Assembly: GCA_905221605.1 (NCBI GenBank) | Contig: CAJNDS010002618.1 | Location: 276,944 to 340,943, forward strand | Direction: 5' to 3' | DNA length: 64,000 bases | Source: Symbiodinium natans | Taxonomy: Eukaryota; Sar; Dinophyceae; Suessiales; Symbiodiniaceae | Shown: positions 22,301 through 30,639 of the stretch, in pieces | Layout of the letters: each line of letters begins with the position of its first letter | Position numbering within the stretch: position 1 is the first letter of the stretch | Position numbers and translations under genes: made by a program | The notes under the pieces: generated by a model | Told to the model about the DNA's origin: nothing | Databases searched by the model: none | What the model saw: the letters and a program-made list of their open reading frames with translations, nothing else

Positions 22301-25300
22301 GTGTTTAGGGTGTTTAGGGTGTTTAGGGTGTTTACGGTGTTTCGGGTGTTTAGGGTTTTAGGGTTTTGGGGTTTTAGGGTTTTGGGGTTTTGGGGTTTTG
22401 GGGTTTTCGGGTTTGGAGTTTTGGGGTTTAGGGTATTTGGGTTTAGGGTTTGTTTTTAGGGTTTAGGGTTTTCAGGGGTTTAGGGTTTTTAGGGTTTCGG
22501 TGTTTAGGGTTTATTGTTTTTGGGGGTGTTTGGCGCGGTACAGTACGGTATGGTTTGGGGGGGAGTTTGGCACGGGGGAGGGGGGGGGGGGCTTTGGCAG
22601 GTACGGTACGGTACGGTATGCTTGGGGGGGGGGGGGCTTGGGACAGTTATGGTAGGTAGGTTCGGGGGGTTTTGCACGGTACGGTATGGTTTGGGGGGGG
22701 GGGGGTTTGGATGGTACGGTACGGTTATGGTTGGGGAGGGGGGGGGGGGGTTTGGCACGGTTGGTACGGTATGGTTTGGGGGGCATTTTCTGGCGCGATG
22801 CGGGGCCGCTTCTGCGACGATCCAGGCTCCTGTTTTGTGACTGATCCGGGCCCCTGTTCTCCGTAGCGAGTCCGGCCGCAGCCCTGTAATGCATCATACC
22901 CTCGAAAGTCAGGGGTGGGCTCAGGGTTTAGCCCCGTGCATTCGCAAGCAGTGGCAACATGGACGTAATCATCATCTTAGTGGTGCCGGTTTGCGGCCAA
23001 TTTCCTGGGAGTGCTTTCTCGCAGTTTTAGCCGCGTTGTAGCCCCACGGTTCTTGGTCAATTTCTGCGTGGCGAAGCTTTCTCTCACCGTCGCCTGGGAA
23101 CTTATTCAGGCACTGGGCCTGGCTCTCTTGCGTTGCGTTTGGTCCTAATTGCTGTTCGTTTGGTTGCTTGTGTTGCTGTTGTGTTCACCGCACCTCTCTT
23201 CTTCACTTTTGGGGTTTATGTAAGCTATCTCGGAATTGGGATTAGGTCTAGGTCCTACTAGGTGTCCGTCTTGTGCTCGAGACTGGCGATGTGCAAGGTT
23301 TGTGCCTCCTTGAGGCTTGGCGGGAAGAACAACCCTTGCTCACTCGGGTGCCTGTTTGTACGTCCATGCTACCACTTCGTGCGTCTGGCCAGAGCGTCCA
23401 TGCCCGCGCACGATGACTACGTCAATGCTAACAGTGTGTGGGAATGACTAAGCAGCACGTGCACCCGCATGTTCATCAGATGGCCGTCGCAAAATCGTGA
23501 CCCGATGTGCTTCCTTTTGGCGACCGCTGGGGTGGTGAAAAGATACGATTTCGCTGTGGCTGCCACGCTTTCCTACGTTTCCCTGACCCGATTCTCTGGC
23601 CCCATTTGTTTTGGGGTGTTGCTTTTGCGCCCGTGCCTTCGTTGCGAGGCGCCCTGCTCCCTAAGTTTTGGTATCTTAAAGTCTTCTTGCCCGTGCACGG
23701 TCCACTGCAGGGGATTCGTCTATCGTTCTTGAGCGCTGAAGTTCAACTCAATAATCTGTCGCGCATCTTCGAGAGTCTTTCTGTCTATGATAGAAGTATC
23801 ATCTTCTCGGGATGCTTGCTCGAGTTAATCCTTGGACATATTTGGCACTAACCCTGATTCCTTCTGTAAAACTCATGCCTTCAGCAGCTTCCGATCTTGC
23901 CACACTGCGCCCTGACATCATCCTTGCTTCTTGCGTCTTTTGCCGTATGCCCGCTCCTGCTGTGCGCTCAACATGGTTCGGATGGATATTCCGGGTAAAA
24001 AGTCAAAAATAAGGTTTGCTTCCTGCGCATGATTCGTTGTGAAGAAATCGCGTCGCAAGGCCAAAAATGCTTAGGCATTCAAAGATGTTGATGTGGACGG
24101 GACGAACATGCACAAACCCACTGAGCTTGCCCCTGTGAATACAGTCCCTGCCTCTTGCCGATGGAGCTTAGGGCCTGTGTCTCTCGTTGGCCCTGCTAGG
24201 ATCGCGCGAATCACGCGCGAGCTGCTGAAGAAATTCGCTGGTGCATTTCGGATGTACCAAGACATGGTGCCTTGGCGGCCAGTTGAACCAGTTGAAGCAC
24301 TAGACCGCCGAAGTTGCTCAGAAATATCTGGCATCTCAGTGGAACCTGGGAACCTGTGGACTTGGCAAGGGTTTTAGCCTGTGGGTTCCGGTTGCGCAGA
24401 GTCTCGCAACAATTTCAGCGCAGGTACACCACTCCAGAACGGTTACTGTACACGTTCTAAGTGTTGCTTGGGTATGAGGTCATGTCAAGCCATGAGGTGG
24501 CATGACGAGATGCCGTTTTAGGCTTTTTGAACTTTTGCTGAGCTTCAAACAAAACAGCTGCATATTGCGGGTACCAGCGGGTGAGCGTCGCTGCTCGGAG
24601 CCAGAAAATTGCGCTGAGCAGAAATGGCGCAGCACTACACGAAGGTGCAGAAAAATGGCCTTAAAGACAAACCGCGTTTAATGCTCCTGGCATTTCACAT
24701 TTCTGGCAGTACTGTAGCCCCGATCGCCATTTAAGGAAGATGCCAGCGACAAGTGGCAGGATATTTCCAACCGGAAGAGCGACGTGATGTTTACGGATGG
24801 TGACGTCCACGACCCTCGACGACAAATCTTGTGAGGAGGGTTTTGCACTCATTTTTTTTGACCCGCGCTGAGGCAAAAAACAAGGCATCCTGCGTTTGCC
24901 GGGTATTTCTTGTTTTCTTCATCACTTTTTTTCAATTTTGGAGCAATCGAGCCGCGCCTCGGGGATATGCATTCACCTTGAGGCACCGTGCCACCCACCC
25001 AGAAAGCGTACTAGTAGCAAATCCAAAATTTTGGCATTCCTTGAGCCAGGAAGGTATTGCAATCACGAAGGAGTTGTTTCTCATCGTGATTCAGGAGCCC
25101 GATATGATGGCTCGCTTGGAGCAAATTTGTGTGCTGATTGTGTCGCATGAACAGCTTGCGCCATTGGGTCCCAACAAGAAAGAAGGCGATTTTCCCTCTT
25201 GCGTGGCTTGTGAGAGGACCGTCGCGTTCAGGATCTCATGGATGAGTTGGTTCCTTGTCAGGCATGGCACAATGGCATAGTTTTTTTTTCATTGATGTGG

Positions 25301-27740
25301 GCGAGGGAACGAAAGACGGGTGGACAACAGGGCTTCAGTTGTGCATGGCTGGCTGCTAGCCAGGATGCCGTACTCCGCACAGAATGAGAAGCCAAGTGTA
25401 TGCAGAGTCAGATTACAACCTATTGTTGACCCTTTTCTGTACGACTCAGCTGATTCTGTCAGTGTGGCTCATGCTCAAGCCAATCTGTTCGTAGTTGTGA
25501 ACCACCCTTCCCAGGCACGATAAACTCAACACATCAAAGAGACTGCTGTCTGAGACGCAAGAAGTCAGAGAGCTGAAGCCTAGATCCACAAGAAGAGAAC
25601 TGAAGCTTGAAACTCCGAGAAATCCTGAAACCCCTGCCAGCACGAATCCCTGCAGAGAGGCAGAGGGGGCTTGACCTTAAAAGTTTTGAGGAGCGCGGGG
25701 ATGCTAGACGCAGGGGCTTTCAAAAAACCTTCACACATAATCGGCTGTTGCATTATTGGTGGGGCCTTGGCAAGCCGAGTCTGTGTCACACCACGCATCC
25801 GAGCCCATGTCAGGGCGGCAAGGTACGACGGAGATGGACATCTGTCGCTCCTCACATGTACGAGCGGTTGATATCTCCGATGAAACACCCTGCTTCACAG
25901 GCACTCGGCAGGATGTCAGCAAGTTTGAGCATGAATGATGAGACATTTGCTGTTTGTTTTGTGATGCTCTCTGGGGAGTACCAGGGAAATTTGCTCGAGG
26001 ATCACAGCACTGCTCAAGCAATCAATCCGGACCATTGCCTCCCCGAGACACAGTTCTCGAGCCTGAGGCTGATGCCCAAACCCGAGGCTCGGCGAGCTGA
26101 CAACATTGATATCGTTGCGCATGACCTTTTTGCTTCGAGACCATGCGGTGGAGACGGAGTAGCCACTAGGTCCGGTCAGGTGGCAACATCCCTGCTCGGC
26201 GCTCCGGAGGAACTCCTTGGCCAGCCGGTTTGGTATCGGCGCTCCCGATACGGACGGAGTTGGCGGACTCAGAGGCGCCACTTCGGCCAGCCTCGACCGC
26301 TCTCGTCCTCTCGTCTCTAGCCGAATGTTGAGGGACATGCAACGCCGTCTTTGCATTCACCATCCCGTTGCTGGCGGCCCTAAGCTTTGGATACTGGACC
26401 TAGATGATTTCGGCGTGTTGTGTGTGACGCACTTCTGAGTGGTGTGAGGTGTGCACAGAAGCATCTTTGACGCTTGCTCTACTGCTCTGTCGAAGCACAC
26501 TTGCTCTTGTGCGCACCAGCCTCTGGAGGCATGCGATGAAGCCACACGTGCTTGAATTCAATCTCGAAGCGAAATGCTGTTCGAGTCCGCCGGACGTGGC
26601 TCATCGAACAGCAGGGGCGCGGGCTCAAACACTGAATGCGGTGGCTCATCGAATCGCCGCTACCAGATGCCGGTTGCGGCTCTGCAGCGTGAGTGTGGGT
26701 GCTGCACCTTGAAACTGAGCGTCGTGTCCGGCGCCTTCTTTAGCGTGGCTTAAGTGCCGAGGCGCAGAAGTTTGACTGGAACTCGCATCTCCGTCCCGTT
26801 GGTTTTTGCCTCGTGGTCTGCTCCTCCGGCTTTGGCGGATGGTAGTCTCTTGCATGCTGCAGCGTCCTCTCTCAGAGTTTTGCATCAGGACTTGCGAGCC
26901 GCGATACTGCCAGCGCGGTGTGCTCCCAATCGGTACCCTCGAACTGTGTTACGCGCAGGCACTTTGTTTCGAGTGAAAAGGCGCAAGATTGCCGAGTATT
27001 CACACACGTCGGCTTGAGTGGCTAGAGACCTGCGAAGGCATACAGCGTTTGGGGTCATCATTCTCCTGCTGCCAGTTGTTAGGCCCAATCTTCACACCAT
27101 AAAGCAAATGCCAACATCCTGCCAGCAAGTGGGCGCGGGAGGGCGCAGGAACGCCAAGAATCAGTTGATCCAGGTTCACGCGGACTCCGAACGTTACAAT
27201 CCACGCTGTGTACGCCTGTAAAGCAATGGTTTGCGTTCTCAGGACCTGCCCCCCGACCGCGCCAATCTGTTTGAAATCATCGATGCCGACTCGAGCGGCA
27301 CCTTGCACATCACGGAGCTCGCCCCCCTGCGGCAACCCTAAGGTTACAATACCCAAAGCCACCGGACCCCTTGAGGGGCTGTTCAAATCTCCGCTTGCCA
27401 TGGTTCTGACTTTGCAAGCCTTTATAGTGATTATAGTGGTTCCAAGGTCCACGGTCTTTTGAAGATCCGCGGCGACATCAACAAGAGTGATGTGGTGGCC
27501 GGGCTGCTGGCCACCAAGGCTGGGCTACGGACAAGACACTGCATAAGACATTTCTGGACATCAACCTTGTTGCTGTAGTATGCGGTAGGACGTGGGATTT
27601 TTCCATGCGGCTTGATGTAGACTTCAGAATTCCTAGCCCGCTCCCCAGAGCCCTGAATTGCCCTCAAGGCCTGCTATGACAAGGTCAGTGAGCTGAAGGA
27701 GGAGTCCGACAAATATGGAGCCACAATAGCCACCAACTAA
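9441..27740 (+). CDS. Single-domain voltage-gated cation channel with C-terminal EF-hand (multi-exon gene)
   Basis: Plasma-membrane or organelle ion channel of the Nav/Cav-like six-helix type, one domain per polypeptide. Fourteen exons from 13221 to 27740 join in a single open frame of about 378 residues: 13221-13268, 13437-13488, 13810-13892, 17997-18078, 18195-18242, 18357-18510, 19396-19618, 19761-19794, 20101-20156, 24200-24266, 25050-25118, 27243-27320, 27447-27518, 27669-27740. Every one of the 13 acceptors is AG followed by G. Donors are 4 GT, 7 GC and 2 GA. Visible parts are S1, S2, S3, an S4 with six basic residues at every third position, S5, pore loop, S6, a post-S6 helix and an EF-hand. 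Upstream exons from 9441 are likely but not all linked. The pore loop TGEC suggests cation conduction; Ca2+ versus Na+ cannot be told. Confidence 0.85.
10304..13148 (+). other. Introns with candidate exons of the channel N-terminus
   Basis: Coding-like segments with AG|G acceptors occur at about 10347-10395 (EEKEDVSQKHLESL), 11132-11240 (LTRYTIEDMNELVNLLADYI) and 12605-12668 (EGDVHRKVLGPRMLKQFQ, GT donor at 12669). Their phases do not form one chain, so other small exons must be missing if they belong together. An 11-bp tandem repeat (CAGTCACCGTG) lies at about 10966-11017. The rest shows nothing. Confidence 0.35.
13149..13268 (+). CDS. Channel exon with S1, plus a possible preceding exon
   Basis: Exon 13221-13268 follows AAAG|G and encodes CLEPLVAIVIIANGV, a hydrophobic S1 helix ending with two bases before GT at 13269. 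Just upstream, 13149-13196 (CAG|G; LLANVFRVFRASEKV) ends before GTGAG in the matching phase, but the implied intron 13197-13220 would be only 24 nt, so this join is doubtful. Confidence 0.6.
13437..13892 (+). CDS. Channel exons with S1-S2 linker and S2
   Basis: Exon 13437-13488 (CAG|G) encodes IGFQTDPQWKDWPHWIA and ends before GT at 13489. Exon 13810-13892 (AAG|G) continues VEAAFACFLILEIVLRMY, an S2 helix with the Glu and Arg typical of voltage sensors. Its end at 13892 before a GT was chosen because it gives the phase needed by the S3 exon. Confidence 0.8.
15890..16160 (+). repeat. (AAGGAAGC)n microsatellite
   Basis: An almost pure 8-bp unit array from about 15945 to 16158, preceded by GGAA-rich DNA from 15840. 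It is a purine-only tract on the + strand and creates spurious Leu/Pro/Cys-rich open frames on the other strand. Confidence 0.95.
16200..17340. repeat. AT-rich low-complexity DNA with ATAATATACA-type repeats
   Basis: Base composition drops sharply compared with the surrounding DNA. The segment 16750-17335 consists of imperfect CAATAATATACA/AGAATATTCA units, with an AT dinucleotide run near 16224-16244. Confidence 0.85.
16430..16745 (+). repeat. Three G-rich units of about 115 bp
   Basis: The phrase ATGATGCGAGCATTGTGTTT followed by GCAAA and a run of seven to nine Gs recurs at about 16490 and 16605, with a decayed third start at about 16718. Each unit also carries a run of Cs and the words CCGGGCAAGCTTGCT or similar. 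The same unit in opposite orientation occurs near 54.35-54.68 and 55.15-55.25 kb. Confidence 0.85.
17400..17612 (+). repeat. 42-bp tandem repeat, five units
   Basis: Unit starts CAGCCTCTG and recurs at 17400, 17442, 17484, 17526 and 17568, exactly 42 bases apart, with mutations. Because 42 is a multiple of three the frame stays open, giving a 14-residue periodic peptide; I regard this as fortuitous. Confidence 0.9.
17997..18242 (+). CDS. Channel exons with S3 and first half of S4
   Basis: Exon 17997-18078 (GAG|G) encodes WNMFDLFLGLTGVTDVIIQ, the S3 helix with its conserved Asp, and ends before a GC donor at 18079. Exon 18195-18242 (CAG|G, 16 codons) encodes TSLLRFCRLIRL, the first half of the voltage sensor, and ends before a GC donor at 18243. 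Both are in phase with their neighbours. Confidence 0.85.
18357..18510 (+). CDS. Channel exon with second half of S4, S4-S5 linker and S5
   Basis: After CAG|G the exon reads VRIVKVFRLKAMKDLRLM and continues through a linker and a hydrophobic S5 (MAFTLLFTVLYVISGFATM). With the preceding exon the S4 has Arg/Lys at six consecutive third positions. It ends in phase 1 before GC at 18511, the start of an 885-nt intron. Confidence 0.9.
18511..19395 (+). repeat. Intron made of pyrimidine microsatellites around a dispersed element
   Basis: The intron starts GC and ends CTCAG. About 18600-18868 is an 8-bp (TCTCTTTC)n tract and about 19160-19394 a 10-bp (TCTCTCTTTC)n tract. Between them, 18868-19157, lies copy 1 of the ATTTTAACGC element with a run of 28 Gs at 18951-18978. 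The second tract directly serves as polypyrimidine tract for the acceptor. Confidence 0.9.
18868..19157 (+). mobile_element. ATTTTAACGC dispersed element, copy 1
   Basis: 5' end ATTTTAACGCTACGCGACCC and 3' end ACACCTTCGGCCCGAGGCCT followed by CGGCGGATTTT. The ends match copies at 20985 and 28302, while the middle differs (here a 28-G run and a CAAAAAAGGGG segment). No protein is encoded. Target-site duplication cannot be judged because the flanks are simple repeats. Confidence 0.7.
19396..19618 (+). CDS. Channel exon with pore loop and S6
   Basis: Starts CAG|GT, completing a Gly codon so that the sequence reads MTLG-QSLSDSDDIAV across the splice. It encodes the pore helix (LAKFFNTIPSSMFTAF), the filter region RCATGECTDDEG and a long hydrophobic S6 up to SMGIFN, ending before GC at 19619. 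The filter Glu follows Thr-Gly, as in several Ca2+ and Na+ channels. Two Cys residues flank the filter and could form a disulphide. Confidence 0.9.
19761..20156 (+). CDS. Channel exons after S6
   Basis: Exon 19761-19794 (GAG|G) completes S6 as VILAVYVDITMK and is followed by GA, so the donor appears to be GA. Exon 20101-20156 (CAG|G) continues AAKENDAVTIEQHSKESI and ends before GC at 20157. The intron between them ends in several CCCTAAA units (20043-20088) immediately before the acceptor. Confidence 0.85.
20043..20090 (-). repeat. Short C-strand telomere-like repeat next to an acceptor
   Basis: Several CCCTAAA/CCCGAAA units lie on the + strand less than 15 bases before the acceptor of the exon at 20101. 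Confidence 0.85.
20604..20980 (+). repeat. Interstitial TTTAGGG-type repeats
   Basis: Degenerate plant-type telomere repeats, G-strand on +, inside island B. Confidence 0.9.
20985..22101 (+). mobile_element. ATTTTAACGC dispersed element, copy 2
   Basis: Starts ATTTTAACGCTACGCGACCT and ends AGGCCTCGGCGGATTTTAGG, like the other copies but about 1.1 kb long. The middle includes a GCGGAGGGC/GGTGCGGAG minisatellite (21328-21560), a G run near 21935-21980 and the phrase GGTACCCATTGCAGG followed by AAAAAA that copy 3 also has. Long open frames across the minisatellite are composition artefacts. Confidence 0.65.
22103..22520 (+). repeat. Interstitial TTTAGGG-type repeats
   Basis: Second degenerate telomere-like block of island B, same orientation as the first. 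Confidence 0.9.
22536..22790 (+). repeat. G-rich GGTACGGTACGGTATGG minisatellite
   Basis: About four imperfect units, each a GGTACGGTA-type phrase followed by a run of 8-14 Gs. Confidence 0.85.
24200..24266 (+). CDS. Channel exon with post-S6 helix
   Basis: Starts TAG|G, completes an Arg codon and encodes IARITRELLKKFAGAFRMYQ, a basic amphipathic helix, ending before GT at 24267 in phase 0. Confidence 0.8.
24267..25049 (+). other. Intron of the channel gene
   Basis: No repeat or further exon recognised. Confidence 0.5.
25050..25118 (+). CDS. Channel exon, C-terminal linker helix
   Basis: Starts CAG|G and encodes ITKELFLIVIQEPDMMARL. It is in phase 0 with both neighbours if the donor is GA at 25119; the 3' border is the least certain of the set because no GT or GC fits. 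Confidence 0.7.
25119..27242 (+). other. Intron of the channel gene without recognised content
   Basis: A 2.1 kb stretch. Open frames near 25607-26320 and 26000-26350 show no domain signature, and no repeat stands out. I see nothing further in it. Confidence 0.5.
27243..27518 (+). CDS. Channel exons with the EF-hand
   Basis: Exon 27243-27320 (CAG|G) encodes ANLFEIIDADSSGTLHITEL, a canonical EF-hand with acidic or polar ligands at loop positions 1, 3, 5 and Glu at 12, and ends before GC at 27321. Exon 27447-27518 (AAG|G) encodes VHGLLKIRGDINKSD and the following helix, a second half-EF-hand without a full Ca2+ loop, and ends before GC at 27519. This suggests feedback by Ca2+ on the channel, by analogy with other EF-hand channels. 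Confidence 0.85.
27669..27740 (+). CDS. Last channel exon and stop codon
   Basis: After AAG|G it encodes ACYDKVSELKEESDKYG and ends at TAA 27738-27740, in frame with the EF-hand exons. The charged helix could form a short coiled coil. Confidence 0.75.
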   Translation, partial: ACYDKVSELKEESDKYGATIATN

Positions 27741-28301
27741 CACTCATCCAACGTAGTCGAACCGAAGCTCCGAGCCTGGCCAGTCCGAGCCTGGCCAGGA
27801 GCACGAAAGCAGCCTTTCCGCGGTTCGCAACGAGCTGGCGGTGCCCAGAAAGCACGAGAGAGCAATGGATTGAACAACGCAGTTTCAAGATACCTAGGCC
27901 CAACATGCATCCAACAGGCGCTTCGGGGTTCTGTTAAAGGAAGAGGGCTGTCAGAATTGCCCGGAAGCCTTCTGCATCAAGGTGCTGCGGTCAGAGCTGC
28001 TCGCAGCACGCAGCAGCTGCGCATCTACCTGTGTCGTGACCGTGACTCCCGATGACGGCCTGGTGCAGGCCCCTTCGGTGCTCAATCTCGTGTTGTTTGT
28101 TGAGTTTATTCTGTATTGTTTTTTTTTCCACTCTCTCTCTCTCTCTCTTTCTTGCCGACCCCGCCCCCGCCCCGCTCCCCACCCCCCCTACAAGCTTCAA
28201 AAACCAGGTCAGGTACCCGCGTACGCGCCGGCGCGCAGTGGGTACGCATCTAAGCCCTCTCGCGCGCGCAGATTATATTTGCAAATGCAATTGCAATGGT
28301 A
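27741..28301 (+). other. Downstream region with a coding-like segment
   Basis: The frame across 27906-28080 reads RRFGVLLKEEGCQNCPEAFC, which looks coding but is unrecognised; a GTGCTG border near 27981 may be a splice site. The stretch 28130-28200 is pyrimidine-rich. Confidence 0.3.
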
Positions 28302-28742
28302 ATTTTAACGCTACGCGACCCGCCTCGGCCCGGCCCAGCGCATCCGCGTGAGCATGGTGATTCCGCAGCGCCCAAGTCGCTGCACCCCAAGCAATGAGGG
28401 TTGGGTTTAGGGTTTAGGGTTCCGGGTTTATGGTTTAGGGTTCAGGGTTGAGGGTTAGTTTAGGGTTGCGGGCTTTGGGGGCTGACGCTTCAGGGTTTGG
28501 CGAAAAGCAAAAGGAGGGGGGGAAGGGGTGGGCCAGGGGGAGGGGCGCAAGCGGGGGGCAGGGGCAGGGGCAGGGGGGGGGGCCTGCTGGGCGGGGCTTC
28601 AACTGTGGTTGGTTTGGCGAAGCGTCCGCTTGGTCGCCTATGGGGGGTACCCATTCCAGGCAAAAAAAGGGGGCTGAAAGGATTTGTAGGGGGTGTTTGT
28701 TCACAACCTATACACCTTCGGCCCGAGGCCTCGGGCGGATTG
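28302..28742 (+). mobile_element. ATTTTAACGC dispersed element, copy 3
   Basis: 5' end identical to copy 1 over about 50 bases apart from single changes, and 3' end ACACCTTCGGCCCGAGGCCT followed by CGGGCGGATT. The middle has TTTAGGG-type repeats (28396-28470), G-rich DNA and GGTACCCATTCCAGGC. It is followed at once by (GTC)n/(GTG)n repeats. Confidence 0.7.
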
Positions 28743-28754
28743 TATTTGCCTTTG

Positions 28755-28831
28755 TCGTCGTCGTCGTCGTGGTGGTGGTGGTGGGGGTGGTGGCGGTGGT
28801 GGGGGTGGTGGTGGTGGTGGTGGTCGTCGTC

Positions 28832-28924
<93 letters not shown>

Positions 28925-29024
28925 GCGTCGTCGTCGTCGTCGTCGTCGTCGTTCGTCGTCGTCGTCGTAGGTAGTGTAGTAAGTAGTAGTTAGTGTAGTG
29001 GTAGAGTAGCAGTAGTAGTAAGAT

Positions 29025-29067
<43 letters not shown>

Positions 29068-29840
29068 GTAGTGTAGTAGTAGTAGTAGTAGTAAGTAGTA
29101 GTAGTAAGTAGTGGGTAGTAGTAGTAGTAGTAGTAGTGTGTAGTATATTAGTAGTGTAGTAGTAGTAGTATTAGTAGTAGTATAGTAGTATTGAGTAGTA
29201 GTAGTAGTAGTGTAGTAGTAGTAGTAGTAGTGTAGGTAGTAGTAGTAGTGGTAGTAGTGGTAGTAGTGGTAGTAGTGGTAGTAGTGGTAGTAGTGGTAGT
29301 AGTGGTAGTAGTGGTAGTAGTGGTAGTCGTGGTAGTCGTGGTAGTAGTGGTAGTAGTGGTAGTAGTGGTAGTAGTGGTAGTAGTGGTAGTAGTGGTAGTC
29401 GTGGTAGTCGTGGTAGTCGTGGTAGTCGTGGTAGTCGTGGTAGTCGTGGTAGTCGTGGTAGTAGTGGTAGTAGTGGTAGCAGTGGTAGGAGTGGTAGTAG
29501 TGGTAGTAGTGGTAGTAGTGGTAGTAGTGGTAGTAGTGGTAGTAGTGGTAGTAGTGGTAGTAGTGGTAGTAGTGGTAGTAGTGGTAGTAGTGGTAGTAGT
29601 GGTAGTAGTGGTAGTAGTGGTAGTAGTGGTAGTCGTGGTAGTGGTGGTAGTGGTGGTAGTAGTGGTAGTAGTGGTAGTAGTGGTAGTAGTGGTAGTAGTG
29701 GTAGTAGTGGTAGTAGTGGTAGTAGTGGTAGTACGTGGCTGTAGTTGTTAGTTGTAGTGTTTGTGGCTGCTGTGCTGCCGTTGTCGTTGCCGTTGCTGTT
29801 ACCGTTGCCGTTGCCGTTGCCGTTGCTGCTGCTGTTCTTG
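28755..29840 (+). repeat. 1.1 kb compound microsatellite: GTC, TAG, GTAGTAGTG and CCGTTG arrays
   Basis: GTC/GTG triplets (28755-28830), TAG triplets (28831-29220), a higher-order 9-bp GTAGTAGTG array with occasional GTCGTG variants (29228-29735), then CCGTTG hexamers (29776-29838). Long Val or Tyr/His frames across it are artefacts. Confidence 0.95.
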
Positions 29841-30639
29841 TTGTTGCTTTTCCTTTGATGACACGTCTCCTTATTTTTACTTCATTTATTTGAATGTGAT
29901 TGTCATTCTTGTATTTTGTGATTGTGGTATTTGCATTGGTTCTTGCTCTTGTTCTTCCCTTCGACTTTAACATCTTTAACAAGCTAAGCAGCTAATCAGA
30001 CTTCAATGTTGATTCAGCAAAATTCAGGGCCAGTGCCCACATCCTCCATGCTGCTCGAAACCGACGCTGTTGCTGACCGAGGCAGGGGTCCTCAAAACTG
30101 CCACCAGGGTTCTCGTCTGAAAGCTGAACTTCGGACTGCGATGAGGGCTTGGAGCTTTTGGAGCGTCGTGATGCTTGCTGCAGGTCCCTCTGAAGCCCCA
30201 GCTCATCCACGAGTGCGACGATCCTTGGACCGCAGCTGCTTGGAGGCTTCTCTGTGGCAAGCAATGGTGCTCCATCGCTTTTTCCATGCTCCCAGATCTT
30301 CTCAGACCCTAGGATTCACCTGGACCTTGAAAACTTTGCGGCGCTTTGAGCCACGAGCTTCAAAGTTTCTTCGGCATTGCAGGGGCCCCCTGCTGTCACG
30401 TGCCGCACAGGCGCAGAACAGGCGCAGAACAGGCGCAGAGCAGGCGCAGATCAGGCGCAGATCAGGCGCTAAGCGCTTCTTCGTCGAAGAGCCTTCAGTG
30501 GCCCGGTGGAAGGCCAAAAGGCTCAACTGCAAAAGTCCTCAGCGCTGTGTGTGCAGACCCTGTTTGTACCGCTTCCTGAAGGGCAACGATAGACTCCGAT
30601 AGACCTGCGTGTCAGACAGAGTACTCACGTTTTTACAGC

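Larger units (their letters stand above)
20498..22885. mobile_element. Repeat island with inverted terminal arrays (island B)
   Basis: Left edge 20506-20605 has units of about 23 bp beginning GGATCAGTCACAGAAAAGG and GGATAAGTCACAAAAGCAGG. Right edge 22815-22880 carries the same unit inverted; read on the other strand it is GGATCAGTCACAAAACAGG. The interior is TTTAGGG-type DNA (20604-20980), an ATTTTAACGC element (20985-22101), TTTAGGG-type DNA again (22103-22520) and G-rich GGTACGGTAC minisatellite DNA (22536-22790). No protein is recognisable. Confidence 0.6.
20157..24199 (+). other. 4.0 kb intron of the channel gene
   Basis: Starts GC and ends TAG before G. It contains island B (20.50-22.88 kb). 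The remaining parts, 20157-20497 and 22890-24199, show no repeat and no exon that I can support. A stretch at 23260-23850 is open in places but lacks any recognisable motif. Confidence 0.6.

Noticed and set aside
28990-29982. Very long Tyr/His- or Val-rich open frames over the TAG/GTAGTAGTG arrays
   Set aside because: Pure triplet and 9-bp repeats leave frames open by composition; no start context, splice logic or domain.
29992-30264. Minus-strand frame with GPRIVALVDELGLQRDLQQA, reminiscent of flavin amine oxidase/protoporphyrinogen oxidase
   Set aside because: Only one short segment fits; the next expected motifs are missing and the strand disagrees with its neighbours.
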